A DNA stretch of 64,000 nucleotides from Gymnopus androsaceus JB14 (GCA_009733575.1 ML769577.1:1-64000); one strand, 5' to 3'; positions 48,091 to 60,613 are shown, counted from the stretch's first letter. The notes: generated by a model not told the origin, from the letters alone. Program-made: numbers and translations.

Positions 48091-48730
48091 TTCATCAAAC
48101 GGGCTACACGGTACTGCGAAATGATCGATACAGCAACGACGAATTCCGAGTATGGCGTCGGGCGTTTCACGACTTGACCCTCTGCACCAATTCATCAAGC
48201 TCGCCACCACTCATACTCCATCTTTCTGCCAAGCCACCCGAATCCTTCATCTTTTCCTTGCTAATCCACTCCCGAATGCGGTCTTTCTGGTCTTGGTCTA
48301 GTGTCCCGTTGCATACGATAACATACGTCCTTAAAAGCCTAAACGACGAATGAAACGTTTCAGGAGGTGTCGTCGATAAAGAGAAGGAAACTCACGCAAC
48401 ACCCTTTTTCTCGAAATCCGGATCCACTTCCTCTTTGTCACCATTCTCGCCATACGGTAATGGGTTCGTCAAGCCGTCGATGAGGGTACCCAGTATTTTG
48501 TACTTCTTCATTGCCTCGAGGGTAAGCGCGGACGTTGAAACACGACCAGGCTGAAAGAGATGAGCTGTAGGGAGTTAGGATGGGTAGGTCCTTGGTTTTG
48601 CTGAGATTCGGGTGTATGGAGGTTATCGGATGAGGTTGCAGAATTACCGGAGCTCGGTGAAAGGAAGGAAGTGAGAGTGTGTGATGGCTCTACACCGCCA
48701 AATGGATCAAAGGCCACTATGATCTAAGTT
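48091..48730 (-). CDS. Unrecognised gene, partial
   Basis: On the minus strand, after a plausible acceptor near 48729, IIVAFDPFGGVEPSHTLTS opens a Ser-rich region. A second open block reads PGRVSTSALTLEAMKKYKI and PLPYGENGDKEEVDPDFEK, and a GTGAGT...TTTAG intron (about 48396-48337) joins in phase to LLRTYVIVCNGTLDQDQKD and IREWISKEKMKDSGGLAER. The composition and in-phase intron argue for real coding. The family is not recognised. It ends within degenerate repeats near the transposon insertion, so it may be 3'-truncated; the 5' exon was not found. Confidence 0.45.
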
Positions 48731-49065
48731 TAGGAAGATATAGGTTATGTTGTGCTTTGTGTTCAAAAAATATCACAATTGAGGTCAATATGGTGTGAAT
48801 GCAGTGTAAGGCTACACAGAGGTTGGCGTTCCAGCTAGAAATGATGCTTGAGTTAGGTTGTGAGGTCGGTGGCTGGTTTGATATCGATTTGATCCGCCTC
48901 TGTGGTCCGTGAGAGCTTTTTCAGACGGTGTCTCTTTCATTACGACTTTGACCTCAACTTCAGACCACTTTCACTCTCTCATTGTCCTGGTCAAAGCAGA
49001 CCGATTTAGTCTTTAAAATGCACTTCGCCGACCTCAAATGACCGCCCAATAGTCCCCATTTTCCA
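48731..49065. other. Intergenic, no feature seen
   Basis: Between two divergently arranged genes. ATAGTCCCCA with a preceding CGACCTCA occurs here (near 49028-49058) and again near 56590-56605, in direct orientation on either side of the 49-56 kb gene module; too short to call as element termini. Confidence 0.4.
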
Positions 49066-49995
49066 ATGTCACTCGCAACAAACATTTCGGTTGTTGGGAA
49101 TACTGTCCATATACATCCCCAGCCAGGTTCAACAATCAATATTACAGTAACTCCGACTTCTCCTGGACCTCTGGTGAGTGTAATATTTGTTGATCAGTAT
49201 ATCATTCCTTACACTTTTTCACAGCGTTTCACCTTCGAATTCCCGACCAATTCTATTCACCAATGGCAGAGTAGTATTGACGCGAATGATTCGGTTGTTC
49301 CTGACTCCGAGAGTGCGCGACTCGAGGAACTTGAACGTTTTAATGAACAAGAACGGAACGACGCTGTAATCCAGTATCGAGCCCTTGTTGCTGAAGGACT
49401 CCTTCCTACTGCAACTCCATCTCCTGTCAAGACTTTTCTCCAAACGGTAGGCCCCTCGAAATTTACAGTATATATGTCCTTATTGAGTTCATCTTAGCTT
49501 GATGCTGTCTCTAGTCCCACGCCATCTCCCCTCAAGAATTTCGAGGCTATGGTATGCTCTGTCGAGGTACAATCCTATTACATGTGTACTGATTAGTTAT
49601 ATCATCAGCTTAACCGTGACCCTGGGCGTTCTAGTCCGGATCCCATTAAGAGCCGTGCCAATCCTCACTTGCGAGAGGATTCAACGACTGAGGATGATAC
49701 CGGCGATGAGGCACCAGTCGCTGGTGAGAAGGATTCAACTACCGAGGATGACACCAGTGATTATGAATTAGTTCCTTATCATGGCTCGAGATCCACCCTC
49801 GCTGTTGCTACCGCTGGCGAAACTCATTCAGCTCCTGCTCATCGCATCTCCGCCAGTATGTCCAACTACGAGATGGAGGATGCAGATGATGAGATGTCTG
49901 CTACTGGGGATTCAGACCACGACATGCACAACATAGAGGATGCAGAGGAGGGTACGCAAATGCTCGCAACGTATTCACAACTTATGTTCGGTTGA
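49066..49995 (+). CDS. Acidic low-complexity protein, probable transposon accessory gene
   Basis: Four exons: MSLATNISVVGNTVHIHPQ... to SPGPL (ends about 49173), RFTFEFPTNSIHQWQSSID to FLQT (49226-49446), LDAVSSPTPSPLKNFEAM (about 49499-49552) and LNRDPGRSSPDPIKSRANP to LATYSQLMFG, stop 49993-49995. The last exon is strongly acidic with a tandem duplication (EDSTTEDDTGDEAP / KDSTTEDDTSDYEL) and a second acidic patch (MEDADDEMSATGDSDHD). No catalytic domain. Its position beside the transposase-like gene, facing away from it, suggests an accessory protein of the same module. Confidence 0.55.
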
Positions 49996-50048
49996 TTTTT
50001 CCAAAGATACAAGTGTATGATTAGATGTATACAAGTCTATAATGAATG

Positions 50049-53000
50049 TCAAATTGTTTTTTTGCGTTTACGTTGTGGTGCTCCCTCTAACTCTTCATCT
50101 TCGGCGGACTCCACATCTTCATCGGAGACCTCATTGGGGAGTTTGCCTGTCATCTCTGCAACCCGTGCGTCCTTCTTCCTCTTATTCTCTGCTGCCGTGG
50201 CTTTCCGCTTCTCCTGTGTTTTCTTTCGCTTTGTATCCTGAAGTTGTCGGAGTCTCGCTGCAGTTTCATGATGAAAGGCCTCCCTGTCATTGTGAAGTGG
50301 GATTGGAATAGTAAGGTGTCGAGGAAGAAGCTTGCGAATTAAATTCGCATTGTGAAGACCATACATGTTGATAATGAATCTATCATCATCGCTATGTTCA
50401 ATGAAGCTGAAGGTTCGTTCTAGTAGTTGTCGCTCCTGAACGACATTCCGAGATCCTGATGCCTTGCACATTCCGAGGCGACAGTCATGTTGGACTGACA
50501 GTCGGAATAGAACATCCTGTACGATATCAGTGCACTGTTTATTACGTATGTAAAAACGAAATACATACTTTTGTTTCAACTGCAATAAATTGAATATCTT
50601 CATCAGCGTATGGTCGGTAGAGTACTGGTAAATTGAAGTCTGGATGCCTGCGATCACCAAGTACAAAACACTCCACTGTTACAATGTTTGCTGGAGGAGT
50701 TCTTCCGGAAGTCACTTTTGGTGAAAGAAGCTCAATAATGCGGCCAAGAGTGTATTCCTGTATAATATTATAAGTATCACAGTAGAACATTTAATTGTAT
50801 ACTCACTGTACTTCTCGGTTTTTGGACGGCAACCCATGATCCTATCTTGCAGTTGTCACCAGATGAAGCAATTACTGACAAATTATCATTCCATAAAGAC
50901 CAGTCCTGCTCCAAGACAGAGGATGCTTTAGTTGAGGACCATACAAAAGTAGACACCTTCTTAACAGCGAGTGGTTTCATAAAGCCTGTAATAAATGTCA
51001 GTGAGACAGTAAGAAAGGAGATCCGAGTCATTATCTGACTATCTCACCATATTTAATTGCATCTTGAGGAATCCAGCCCAGATGTCGTTGGATGATTAGA
51101 TGAGATTTTAAAATATCCAATACCCGCGGACTAGCTTGGATCCATTCCTCGCTTTCCTTGTCAAAATGGTACCCCCCACTAACAATGTGTTTGACACGAT
51201 CCATTCCAGCGAATCTCTGTGCAATAGTCTCGACTCGGTGCTTGGCCATTACTATACACAGAGCACAGACGAAAGACAGCATTGAAACATTCGAATCCTT
51301 CAGTTGAACTGCGGATAATCGGGCCAAAGCGTCGAATATCATTCGGGATATGTGGAAGTAGATGGATTTTGATTTTATTGATGATTTTTGCTGGATCGAC
51401 TGCTGCAAATGCATCTAGGGTATTCCCTATGACAATATCAAGATCACTCTAAAGGAAAGTAAGTTTTAGTTACAAAATAATATATAATCTTAATATGTCT
51501 TACCAAATACAACTCCATGTCTTTGATTTCATGAGCCCAAAGAAAGGCACCCAGTTCGCCAGCTGACTTCATAAGATCGAATTGAGCAGGAGTCACGAGG
51601 CTGTGTACATGGAAAGCCATGGTTTGCATGAGTGTTTTGAAGTGCTTTCCAATGAGGTTGTTACGGTACTGCATAATATAAGCAGCACGAAGAGGAGGGA
51701 TGGTTAGTCCATCAAGATCTGTGGACTGTAGGCGGACAACAAACAGATTTCTCTGTTCCTCGGTGATTGTGGTGTGAAAAATATGCCACATATACTTCAC
51801 GATGCCCAGAAGGATAGTGTGTAGGATTTCAACTGGCGTATCTTGTGTCGGATCAAGTCCTGTTAGAGATATCAGCTCCAGTTGACTTATACATTCATTG
51901 AATTCTTGCCTGCAATATCCAATAATGGATTGATCTTATCGCCAGGCTGCTGCTCTAGCCAAGCCAACAGTTCTGCTGTAATCTCTTCGGCTGTCAAACT
52001 AGGATTATTGCGTTTCATATGTTGCGATTTGTCAAGGAGAATGTCAATCCAGTATTGTGCAACCTTGTCCTTTGTCCCGGTACCACGCTGCATTTCCGTG
52101 ACAACAGACTTTATGCCCATAGTAGCAGCCTTCAGCTGATCCTTTAGGCGATTCCGGGTCTCTTCAGCTGATCGAGCTATACCACACTTCATATTATATG
52201 TCAATAAGTCACACTGTATGCAGTGAATAAGGACTCACACAAAAAAGTGCATGATATCCTGCGTCAGACTCTGTTTCTTCATGAGAACCACCCGCATTGC
52301 ATTTACGACACAGGTGGTTTGAGTTTCCTCCACCATGAGAGGCCTCTTCAGCTTGTTGAGGGTTGTCGGCAGGTAGGCCAGGGACTCGTAGTCGTGACCC
52401 ACACATACGCCCTGTAGCAGCATTATATGACAGAATAGGGTGTTTATGTGTATCGCTGGTATTAGAATAAGAAGAATGTAAAGACCAGTTAAGTACCACA
52501 ATTCACGAACTTGATCATTTCCTTGATAGCGGCAAATTGTTCTGAAGATGATGCATTGGGAGAAGTTGATATAAACTGGACAAAGTACTCCTGCTGCAAT
52601 AGTCGACCTGGGAGATTTGAGTTGACTGTATACATGTTGATATGTTTGTTGTATTGCTTGGATTTATTTCCCGATACATCATCAACCCAAAGTGGATAGT
52701 ATATATCGTATAAATCATATCCTTCCGGAACAAGATTTCGGTCAGGATTGGGCATTTGCGGGATGGAAGTAGGATCTGCAGAGTTGTGGTTAGCAAATGA
52801 TGCAATGCCCAAGGTTTACTCTATGCGGAGTGCTTACCATGCCAGGGAATACGCACCCCATCTCTAGATATCATAAGATCAAGGTAGTTCATATGGAAAA
52901 GATCAGAAGATATGCTGATGGGTTCAGGGTTTTGAACCCATTCACCAGCTTCGTTTGTGGTGACAAGATGGGCATCTGCAAAAATGATACCATTTCGCTT

Positions 53001-54314
53001 GATCCATGTCAAAGGAATCACGATGCGAGAATCCTCCAGTATTGCAGCCTCATTGATATAAAACTGCTTTCCTCCAACTGAGAACATTGGTGTGTGTTCA
53101 GAAGGCAAGTACTCCTTCCAGCGATCACATTGCCATACTTCAGAGATTGGTCCAGTAGTTTCCTCCGGATAAAAGTTCATATACTGGGCAATCTGAGGAT
53201 TAGATAAGTTCTATAAAAAATGTTAAACATCCATATCATGCATCTTAAATATCTAATGTACCCTTTTCACTGCTTCTCGTGGATCATTCACATAAAAATG
53301 ATTGCCAAGCGATGAAGTAAATGGTTTGGGCTCGCTCCTAGTAGTAGCCTGCAATGTTCTCTGCATCTGTCGAAATGCATGATAGCTTGGGACATTCATG
53401 ACCCCAGCCTCCCGCATCATCCAGAGCATAAGCCTGAAGTGAGCAGTTGACATTCTGAGTCGAGGAAGATTGTCCATTATATCCAGAAGCATCATCTAAG
53501 CATGCAATGAGTAAGCCTCTTCATAAACACTTAATCACATACCAGCTTGCTCGGATATGGTGCATAATCACGATGGTTTTCTGCATCGGCAGATGGAAGA
53601 AATAGATTCTCGTTTGTGCCTAAGTTATCTGATTCATTATCATCATCAACTGGATTAGAAATAAATTAGTAAATATATATTGTGAGGCATGATGAAAATT
53701 CAAGACTTACGCCCAAGACTCCGAAGTGTCTCAAGGATATTCGTCTCACTGGCATCTTCATCATTTACATGTTGGTCCGAAAATAATTCCCGTATCAAGA
53801 TCTGCTCAAACTGAAAACAAATGTTTTCCTTTTCTGCATCAGGATCATATGGTGCTGGTGGTTCCACATGCTCAAACTCGGGAATGGGATTAGTTGGCAC
53901 AAAGTGACTGGTTGAAGGTGCAGTGGAGAAGGACATGGATGGACGCAAATCATCTCCTTGACAAAAAGCAAGATCATCAAGATCCATATTTGAAGAACCA
54001 GTATAGGTGTTGCTCAAAGCTTGTTGGCGCTGGTGTTCAAGCTCCTCCTGATTCCTCTGGGCAACCACATTCGCTAAATGAGTTTGACTCTGGCAATGTC
54101 TTTGAGCATAAGAATTGCCTCGTTGCTGCCAATGGCTAGCCATTGAATGAGGGGTGTGCTGAAAGCACAAGATGCAGCGCATTTGCTTGTTATTGTCTGG
54201 ATTCTCTTCAAATCCTAATAAGGCAATTATCGCCAGGTGAGCAGGGTCTTCTGAGCTTCTGACGGTTGACCAAGGCGTACCTTCTGATATTGGTTTTCGC
54301 TTAGCACCTGCCAT
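50049..54314 (-). CDS. Large multi-exon transposase-like protein of an agaric transposon family
   Basis: From ATG 54314 (MAGAKRKPISEGTPWSTV) more than ten exons can be followed. A BED-like zinc segment (MRCILCFQHTPHSMASHWQ, then RHCQSQTHL) is followed by an acidic linker, LDIMDNLPRLRMSTAHFRL, SSLGNHFYVNDPREAVKR, NPQIAQYMNFYPEETTGP, LWVDDVSGNKSKQYNKH, NKHINMYTVNSNLPGRLLQ, GLPADNPQQAEEASH plus HLCRKCNAGG, GTGTKDKVAQYWIDILLDK, WLEQQPGDKINPLLDIAG, LQSTDLDGLTIPPLRAAYI, HFKTLMQTMAFHVHSLVTP, FAGMDRVKHIVSGGYHF and a basic coiled tail ending GAPQRKRKKTI (stop 50049-50051). This block order is familiar from high-copy agaric transposon proteins (CACTA/Plavaka- or KDZ-like); superfamily not settled. No internal stop was noticed. 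Confidence 0.6.
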
Positions 54315-54787
54315 TTTCAGAAATGCTCAAAGACTGCTTAAGATGATCGTAGTAGTTAAGGATATTCAATGTTACACAAAGACAATTGCGAGAAGTAAAG
54401 TGATGTCTCATTTCATGTGACTTAGTCATGCAAGTCTCGGAGTTGTTGGACTTCACATGACATGACTTATTCTTGCTCTCTCTTTACCACCATGACTCTT
54501 GCTCTCTCCTTCTTGGAAATTCACCCACTGGAATGGAATAACCTTTCTCAACATGTTGCCTCTGGTGAAAACTCAGATTTTTTTCAGCAACCTTGGGTGG
54601 CATTTGACTTGTGGGCCGTGGCCATTGCAGATTCAATCTTCACAATCTCTCTTATTGTGTGCGTCTTCCAGAAATGGCATAAGAGCCACCTAAATGTGTT
54701 TCTTCCACAGATCCAAGCAGGCTTCAGTTGGATAAAAGCACGCTGTTTCTCACTGCACCCTAACTCTGTATCTTCACCGCCCTCGCC
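54315..54787. promoter_or_regulatory. Shared upstream region of two divergent genes
   Basis: About 470 bp separate the start codons of the minus-strand transposase-like gene and the plus-strand accessory gene, compatible with a bidirectional promoter. TCATGTGACTTAGTCATG (54413-54430) and TCACATGACATGACTTA (54451-54467) are imperfect palindromic repeats that could be protein-binding sites. Confidence 0.4.
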
Positions 54788-56205
54788 ATGTCCGACCTCA
54801 TCAATATGGATCCCGCACTTTTGACTCCTGCTCAATGCGTGAGACGCGATGTGGCATTGCAACAGGCCTCTCAAACCCAATTTCAGTCTGACTTTGGTCA
54901 ACCAGATCCCAACTCCAGCATGCCACCGAATGATGGACAACCCAATGATAATTTTTGAGTGCCTTCTGTGACTGAACCTGGCTTGCTTGCTATGGTTGCA
55001 CGAGCCAATGCTGCCAAGATTGAGCTTGACCTTTCTCCAAAATACGGCGCCTTGTTGGACAAATATATACACATGAGTCGTGCTTTCCTTCCTTTTTGCT
55101 ATCTCTAATGTCCTCCCACTTGATATAGGCAAGCGCTGCAGAGCAGAGGCTCCTCGCTGTGGCCTTTACTCTCAAGACAGCGCAACAACTTGAGAAGGCC
55201 ATGAAAGCGGAGAAATATACTATTCCAGAGAGTCTAAGAGTAAGTTTACTTGTTTTATTAGAGCGCTGCTAATAATTCCTTCAAACAGAAATCATTGCAC
55301 ACCTATTCTATGCTTTTTCTCCTGTCTCCACATCTTTCTTCATTTCGAGGACGAGTTGCTGATGCGGTCATTGTATGTTTTGTTTTATGTTTGCAAATGA
55401 CAAGATGCTGACTTTGAGTTCCACAGAATGCTATGCGCGAACTTGGTTTTGAGGGTATTCCTGCACGTCACGAAATTGGCAATATTGACGTTGTCCGAGC
55501 TTTTATCAACGAAAAGTTGACCCAAGACCATTATACAATTAAGAAGAAGGTGCGTTCCTCAGTTTGCTCTCCCATTCTATTCTACATTCATCTCCTCAGC
55601 TCGATGGATCTGTAAAGCCAAATTCAGCCACTGCCAACATCGGCAACCTAGCTCATGCTCTCTGTAGCAAGTTCAATGTCCCGATGACAGTTGAACTATT
55701 GGCTCGCATTGCTCTTCTTGTATGTGTCTTATTCGTTGTGTGGTTTAACTGCTGACTTGTGCATCCATAGCGCTGGTCACTAGGACAACATCCCGATGAT
55801 GAGGCCGAACAGTTTTGGCTCCATGTTGACCATGATATTGACGAATACCGCAGATCGGGTGGTTTCAAGAGTCCCGACACCGCTGGAATGTGGTCGTATG
55901 TTTTATTCTCCTGCTCTTTGCATTTACACTGATCCTCGTTCATCCCCAGGAATTTCCGATACCTTTACGATGAAGACGTGAAGAAGTATGGAGATCCGAC
56001 AACCACAAGTGTCATAATCGTGCCCACTTCTAGCATCACCGACAACCAATACACCATAATCAGCAAATGGGCTAAGACCGTCAATCCTCCCGATGACAAG
56101 AAGAGCAACAAGCGCCAACGCATGGATGACGGGGAAGATGAAGTTGGTGGCGGCGGCGAACCTGGTAGTAGTGGCGATGGCAGCAACAATGGTATCACAG
56201 AATGA
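54788..56205 (+). pseudogene. Transposon accessory gene with one in-frame TGA
   Basis: MSDLINMDPALLTPAQCVR reads to NDGQPNDNF, then TGA at 54956-54958, and continues in the same frame as VPSVTEPGLLAMVARANAA and KYGALLDKYIH. Later exons: SAAEQRLLAVAFTLKTAQQ, KSLHTYSMLFLLSPHLSSF, NAMRELGFEGIPARHEIGN, LDGSVKPNSATANIGNLAH, RWSLGQHPDDEAEQFWLHV and NFRYLYDEDVKKYGDPTTT, ending in a nuclear-localisation-like KKSNKRQRMDDGEDE and a Gly-rich tail. Only the single TGA disturbs an otherwise complete eight-exon gene. No known domain. It pairs head-to-head with the transposase-like gene. Confidence 0.55.
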
Positions 56206-57197
56206 ATACTGGTTTCGATGTTCTCTCAATGACAGATTTATGTGTCTTCTCTCTGTATTATGATAGCTTCGGTCAATCTCATAAAGTCCTTGAATTGTTC
56301 TCTCTTTCTGTGCGGAATCTATCTCTTTGCAGTGGTTATGCATAGGTTGCTTATGGTCTGAACGATAGATCACTGTAGATCATTGAAAAATATCTATTTG
56401 GATGACTTTTGGACTGCTCTGTCGCTACTGGTGTGAGCTCCTCTCATTGCAAAAAAAAGCTAACACATGAGCTCAAGCCAAGATTAATTATATTTCAACA
56501 GTATAACGACCTGGAGCTCAAACATAGATCAACTTACACCACAATGGCATGTTGTGTCTCAAGCTCGGCGCGAGGTGAAGAATCAAATCGACCTCAGTTT
56601 GATAGTCCCCACCGACAATGAGTTGTCCTTGAAATTTGGGATCAAACCCTCGTGACTTGCGTCTCTGTCTGATATCCTCTCATTGAGGTCTCAACAACCC
56701 GAGTTCCAAATTACGGTGTAGTTTGAGATACTAAACAAAATTGGTTAGTAGCAAGCGATTCAAAAAAAGTAGAATGACAGCGGGACTTACTGCAGCCTGA
56801 GCTGCAGAGTTATTTTGAAGAGGAGTACCAATGACTCAGATGTTAGAAGAGCGTGTAAAGGCTGCCATATGTTGACTTGTTCAAGATCTATTGATTGGAA
56901 AATTCGTCAAAGGAAAACAAAAAAGAATCAAAGTGAACCATACATACTATTGGCATTGTCGAATCTGCTGCCATGAGCCGAAGAAAGTTAGTCTCCCCTA
57001 GGCATACCCGTAATACACTGACAATCGCGGACGATGTGTGTATATAGGGTCTGCTAGTTCCCACGGGGGAAATACAACGCACCTAGTTACATCACATGGC
57101 AACGTTTTCATCTTGTTTACATCCACTGAGACGCGCATCCGCTGTATTCTTCGCGTTCTTTCAATCAAAATACCTTTTCAACTCGTAATTCCTCTTG
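56206..57197. other. Intergenic, no gene recognised
   Basis: Short open frames only. No convincing terminal inverted repeat was found for the 49-56 kb module in this stretch or in 48731-49065. Confidence 0.45.
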
Positions 57198-60100
57198 ATG
57201 GAGCAGAATAATGACACGCTGAGCTCTGTATCTTCTGGAAATTGGCTTGCAACGCCTTTCCGAGCATTCGACGGCAAATTCAGGAAGTTCTACGGACGAG
57301 TTGAGAGAAAGCGAAGATTTGAGGGATGGGAATGATCAGGGAAGCCAAAATAATGGCTTTACTCTCCCATATACTGTTCCTGGACCCAGCCGTGAACCCA
57401 GAAATCAGCCACTGAAAGCGAGGTCCGGCCATTACAAAAAATCTCCCTCTTGTCATCCCAAACATCCCTACAACTCCAGCCAATGCATCCAACTACTCTC
57501 TCATGTCTCAAACACAAACGAATACACCACTTTTTCCGCCTATCATGCTCCCGAGTCCGATTACACCGTCGACGAATCTGCATCATGCACTGCCGGATAC
57601 ACCTATACGTCCATCCTCATTAGAATCTGCACAAAACATCATTCCGACAGACGATTCTTTCACCCTGGTCTCGGAACTCGGTGTTCCCGCCCCTAGAAAT
57701 CCAGTCTCATCTCTCTGGTCGTTCGATTCACAACTGTTTGAGCGAGAATCCCAGGTGGATTATGCACGTCCTGAATTTCCTCGCCAGCAGCCTCGTCTTT
57801 GAGCTCGGAAGATGAGTGAAATGGAACGTACTGACTGTGCTATTGAATTTCTTCTGGATAAACTCGGATACTCTTCAGTTGCCGAGTTTTTTTACACTTA
57901 CATTCAGCCCATTCCCCAGCGCTCGACGAAATCATTCAGTGAACGGCATCACAACACGACCAAGGCCTTCCTTCAGGGTCACACCAAAGTTAAACCAGTG
58001 GAGATTGTTGAGCGAATGTACGGACATTGATACGCTTACCCATCGTACAGATCGAAGCAGGTTAATGAGTGAGAGCTTGCGTTCAGCTCAAACATTCAAC
58101 CTTCATCAATCAAATAAGCTCGGTGCTCCATCTCTTCATGGGCTACAGTTGGTAGGAAATCAGGTGCGTCGCTCTATTGGAGAGCTCGTGCATGATCCTG
58201 CGGATTCGGATGCAACAAGTCCTGCCATTCCAGCCCGGTTGGTAGCCTCTGCTAATGAGCAAACACGGGCTAAAGGTGTGAGGATGGTCACGAAAGAAGA
58301 CATGATGTCCTTCCGACTCTCAGATCGTGCTGAACTATTCAAGAAGCAAGCTTCACTGATTTGGTATCTCACTGAGTGCATGGCAGCCACTCAGAAAAAA
58401 GGTATTCTTGTCATTCGAAAGCGCAGAAATCCATCTCTTGTACGTGCTTTATTATCTCTTGTCTACTTTTCTTAACCTCCCTTCTTTCTTCAGGTTCAAG
58501 TTACTGCCATTGCATCATTTATTCTGTGCAGGAATCGATATGCGAATAGTTACCTAGCTATGCATATGGGCATCTGGCACATTGCATGCAGCTCTCATGT
58601 GGACGTGAAGCGCGCAGCTAGCCATTTTGCCAACAGTGTCCATGAGACCATGGCTTGAAGGGCTCTTGCAACAATGGCTGATACATCGCTTGGGAATCTA
58701 CGAGCTGAAGTCGGAAAGGGACAAGAGTGTGGGCAGGTATTATATCGATTCGTTCTTGACAATATATAGGAGTTTCTGTGAGTCTGGGAGGGCGGCCTTA
58801 CACTCGAAAATTGACTCATCTGTGGATGCGCCTGTACCGCTATTGGACTTGATGATGTTGCCGACAATGCCTTCAACTTTGCAGACCATTTTATGCATGT
58901 CTTGAAGAATGAACGTGCCGAACTTACCACACAGGAAGCAAGTTACCGTAAGCCCACTGGACTTAAGGTGAAATTACAATAAACAAGCGCTAAGACAGTG
59001 AAATTACGTTGCGGCTGGCATTAGTTTATAGTAAGTTCACGGTAAGCCTGGCAAACTTATGATAACTTGCTTCCCATGCCACTTCTCAACTTGCTGAAAA
59101 CATCAACTGGACACACAGCCAAGGAGTTCAATCGATGCATGTCCTTCGTATCCTCTTTTCATTCATCCCTTCCCTCGAGTTCATGTAGCCAAAAACTTCT
59201 GAATTGCTCTGCACAACTTACGCTATCCATCATATGCGCGAGGGTTGAAAAACTAGAGTTGCTCTCCTGGGAACTAATAGTGAACGCAAGATCAAAACGG
59301 AAGGCATGAAAAGAGCACTTCATGACTTCTTTGGACAAAGTGGAGTGAAGCCAGAGTATGCTTCATTGCTTATCTCTTGGGTTGGAGGCGATGGCGGATC
59401 TGTTTTGGCAATTGACCATGCTAAGAAACTTACGGCGATGTTGTACAATCTGGACAATCCAGAGTCGGATTACAAGAACCTTCACAATGTTCTACCAACT
59501 ATTGGCATATGGCATGAGCAGGCTATGGCCCAGAACACTATTGCTGAGAACCACTACAGCCCTGCAGTCACTGATGATCCATCGGCACTGTCTCAAAGTG
59601 CAGCTTGCGCAGGCTTCAAGCAGCCAACAAACTTTAAGGATTGTAGCAACTATTACAACCTCTCACAAAGTATGATAACCTTTTGGGAAGCTCAGGTTCT
59701 TGATTGCTGGCAGTAAGTCTTTATTTGTATTTAAATAATTTATAGGTTATAATAAAACTTTCAGATTAGAGCTCAGTCTCGACCACTGGACAAAACTGCA
59801 AACACACTTCAAAGATCTTGCAGAGAAGGATCAGATTCCAGAATTTTCATGGTTTCTGGAGAAGTCTGAATGGATTGTCAATCACCACATGTCGTTTGAA
59901 ATGTATGAGCAGGCCTTGTCAAAAAAGGCAAATGAATCTGCTCCAGATGAGTACAGGTTTCCGACTGGAGATCCGTATACAGCTCTGATAACATCTGTTG
60001 CTGAACCCATAGCTGATCCATCAAAATCTGGCAAATCCAAAGAGAAGAGGCCAACTGCATATGAAGAGAAGGTGGGATTTGATGGAGATCATGTCCTTGC

Positions 60101-60613
60101 CAACTCGATTCTTTTCAAGATGGAGTATTCATTTTGGATTGAGGCTGCATATGCCATAGCAGAGGGAGATATTGGTTGCATCTGGGAAATCATGAAGGTA
60201 GAGCATATAGTATTCTCAATGCTTGAGTTTAAGCCTATTCGACACATCTTTTCAAGATATTCATGTTTATCTTTGCTGGTGGCGGCAACAACAACTACAT
60301 TAATCTCCTCATTGAGATGTACTGCTTGTTCCAATACAAGAGCAGTAAGGATCTCAAGGATGCAATATGGAATAACTGGTTGGTGAATGTCACCGGTGAG
60401 CTTGGGAAATGGATCCCCAATGACCTTCTTCAGGAGCACTACAACCAATGGCTTGAGAACATCATCAAGAAGCAAGGTGGCAACTTTGACAATGATTTTC
60501 TTTGAAAAGTCATATCTCCCAACATTGAATTCTTCCTATGCTTCAAGGAAGAGCTTGAAGTAGCGCTTGAGCTCTTTAAGCGAACCAAATTGCATACATC
60601 ATGCCATCTCTGA
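57198..60613 (+). pseudogene. DUF6589-type protein pseudogene
   Basis: N-terminal MEQNNDTLSSVSSGNWLAT, a Ser/Pro linker (SPITPSTNLHHALPDTPIR), then LLDKLGYSSVAEFFYTYIQ, a frame change at VERMYGH, RLSDRAELFKKQASLIWYL, IASFILCRNRYANSYLAMH, DNAFNFADHFMHVLKNERA, SWVGGDGGSVLAIDHAKKL, IAENHYSPAVTDDPSALSQ, NSILFKMEYSFWIEAAYAI, FMFIFAGGGNNNYINLLIE and LVNVTGELGKWIPNDLLQ. The last blocks are diagnostic of DUF6589, a high-copy agaric family probably linked to transposons. Defects include one-base shifts near 58020 and 58660, stops near 58775 and 59190, a MITE in an exon (58930-59078), and TGA 60503-60505 followed in frame by KVISPNIEFFLCFKEELEV to the natural stop 60611-60613. Confidence 0.82.
58930..59078 (-). 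mobile_element. MITE copy 2, 149 bp, in a DUF6589 exon
   Basis: Inverted relative to the copy at 10669-10817 and identical in length. TIRs CACAGGAAGCAAGTTACCGT / CATGGGAAGCAAGTTATCAT; 3-bp target duplication CCA (58927-58929 and 59079-59081). Removing the element and one CCA rejoins ELTT to SQLAENINWTHSQG in frame, so the insertion postdates the functional exon. Confidence 0.92.

Noticed and set aside
54462..54824. Plus-strand ORF with a hydrophobic segment upstream of the accessory gene
   Set aside because: It overlaps the start of the accessory gene in another frame and lies in the promoter interval; no homologue recognised.
48731..56610. Short direct repeat (CGACCTCA...ATAGTCCCCA) as LTRs of the 49-56 kb module
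   Set aside because: Only about 20 bp resemble each other, with no TG...CA ends or target duplication.
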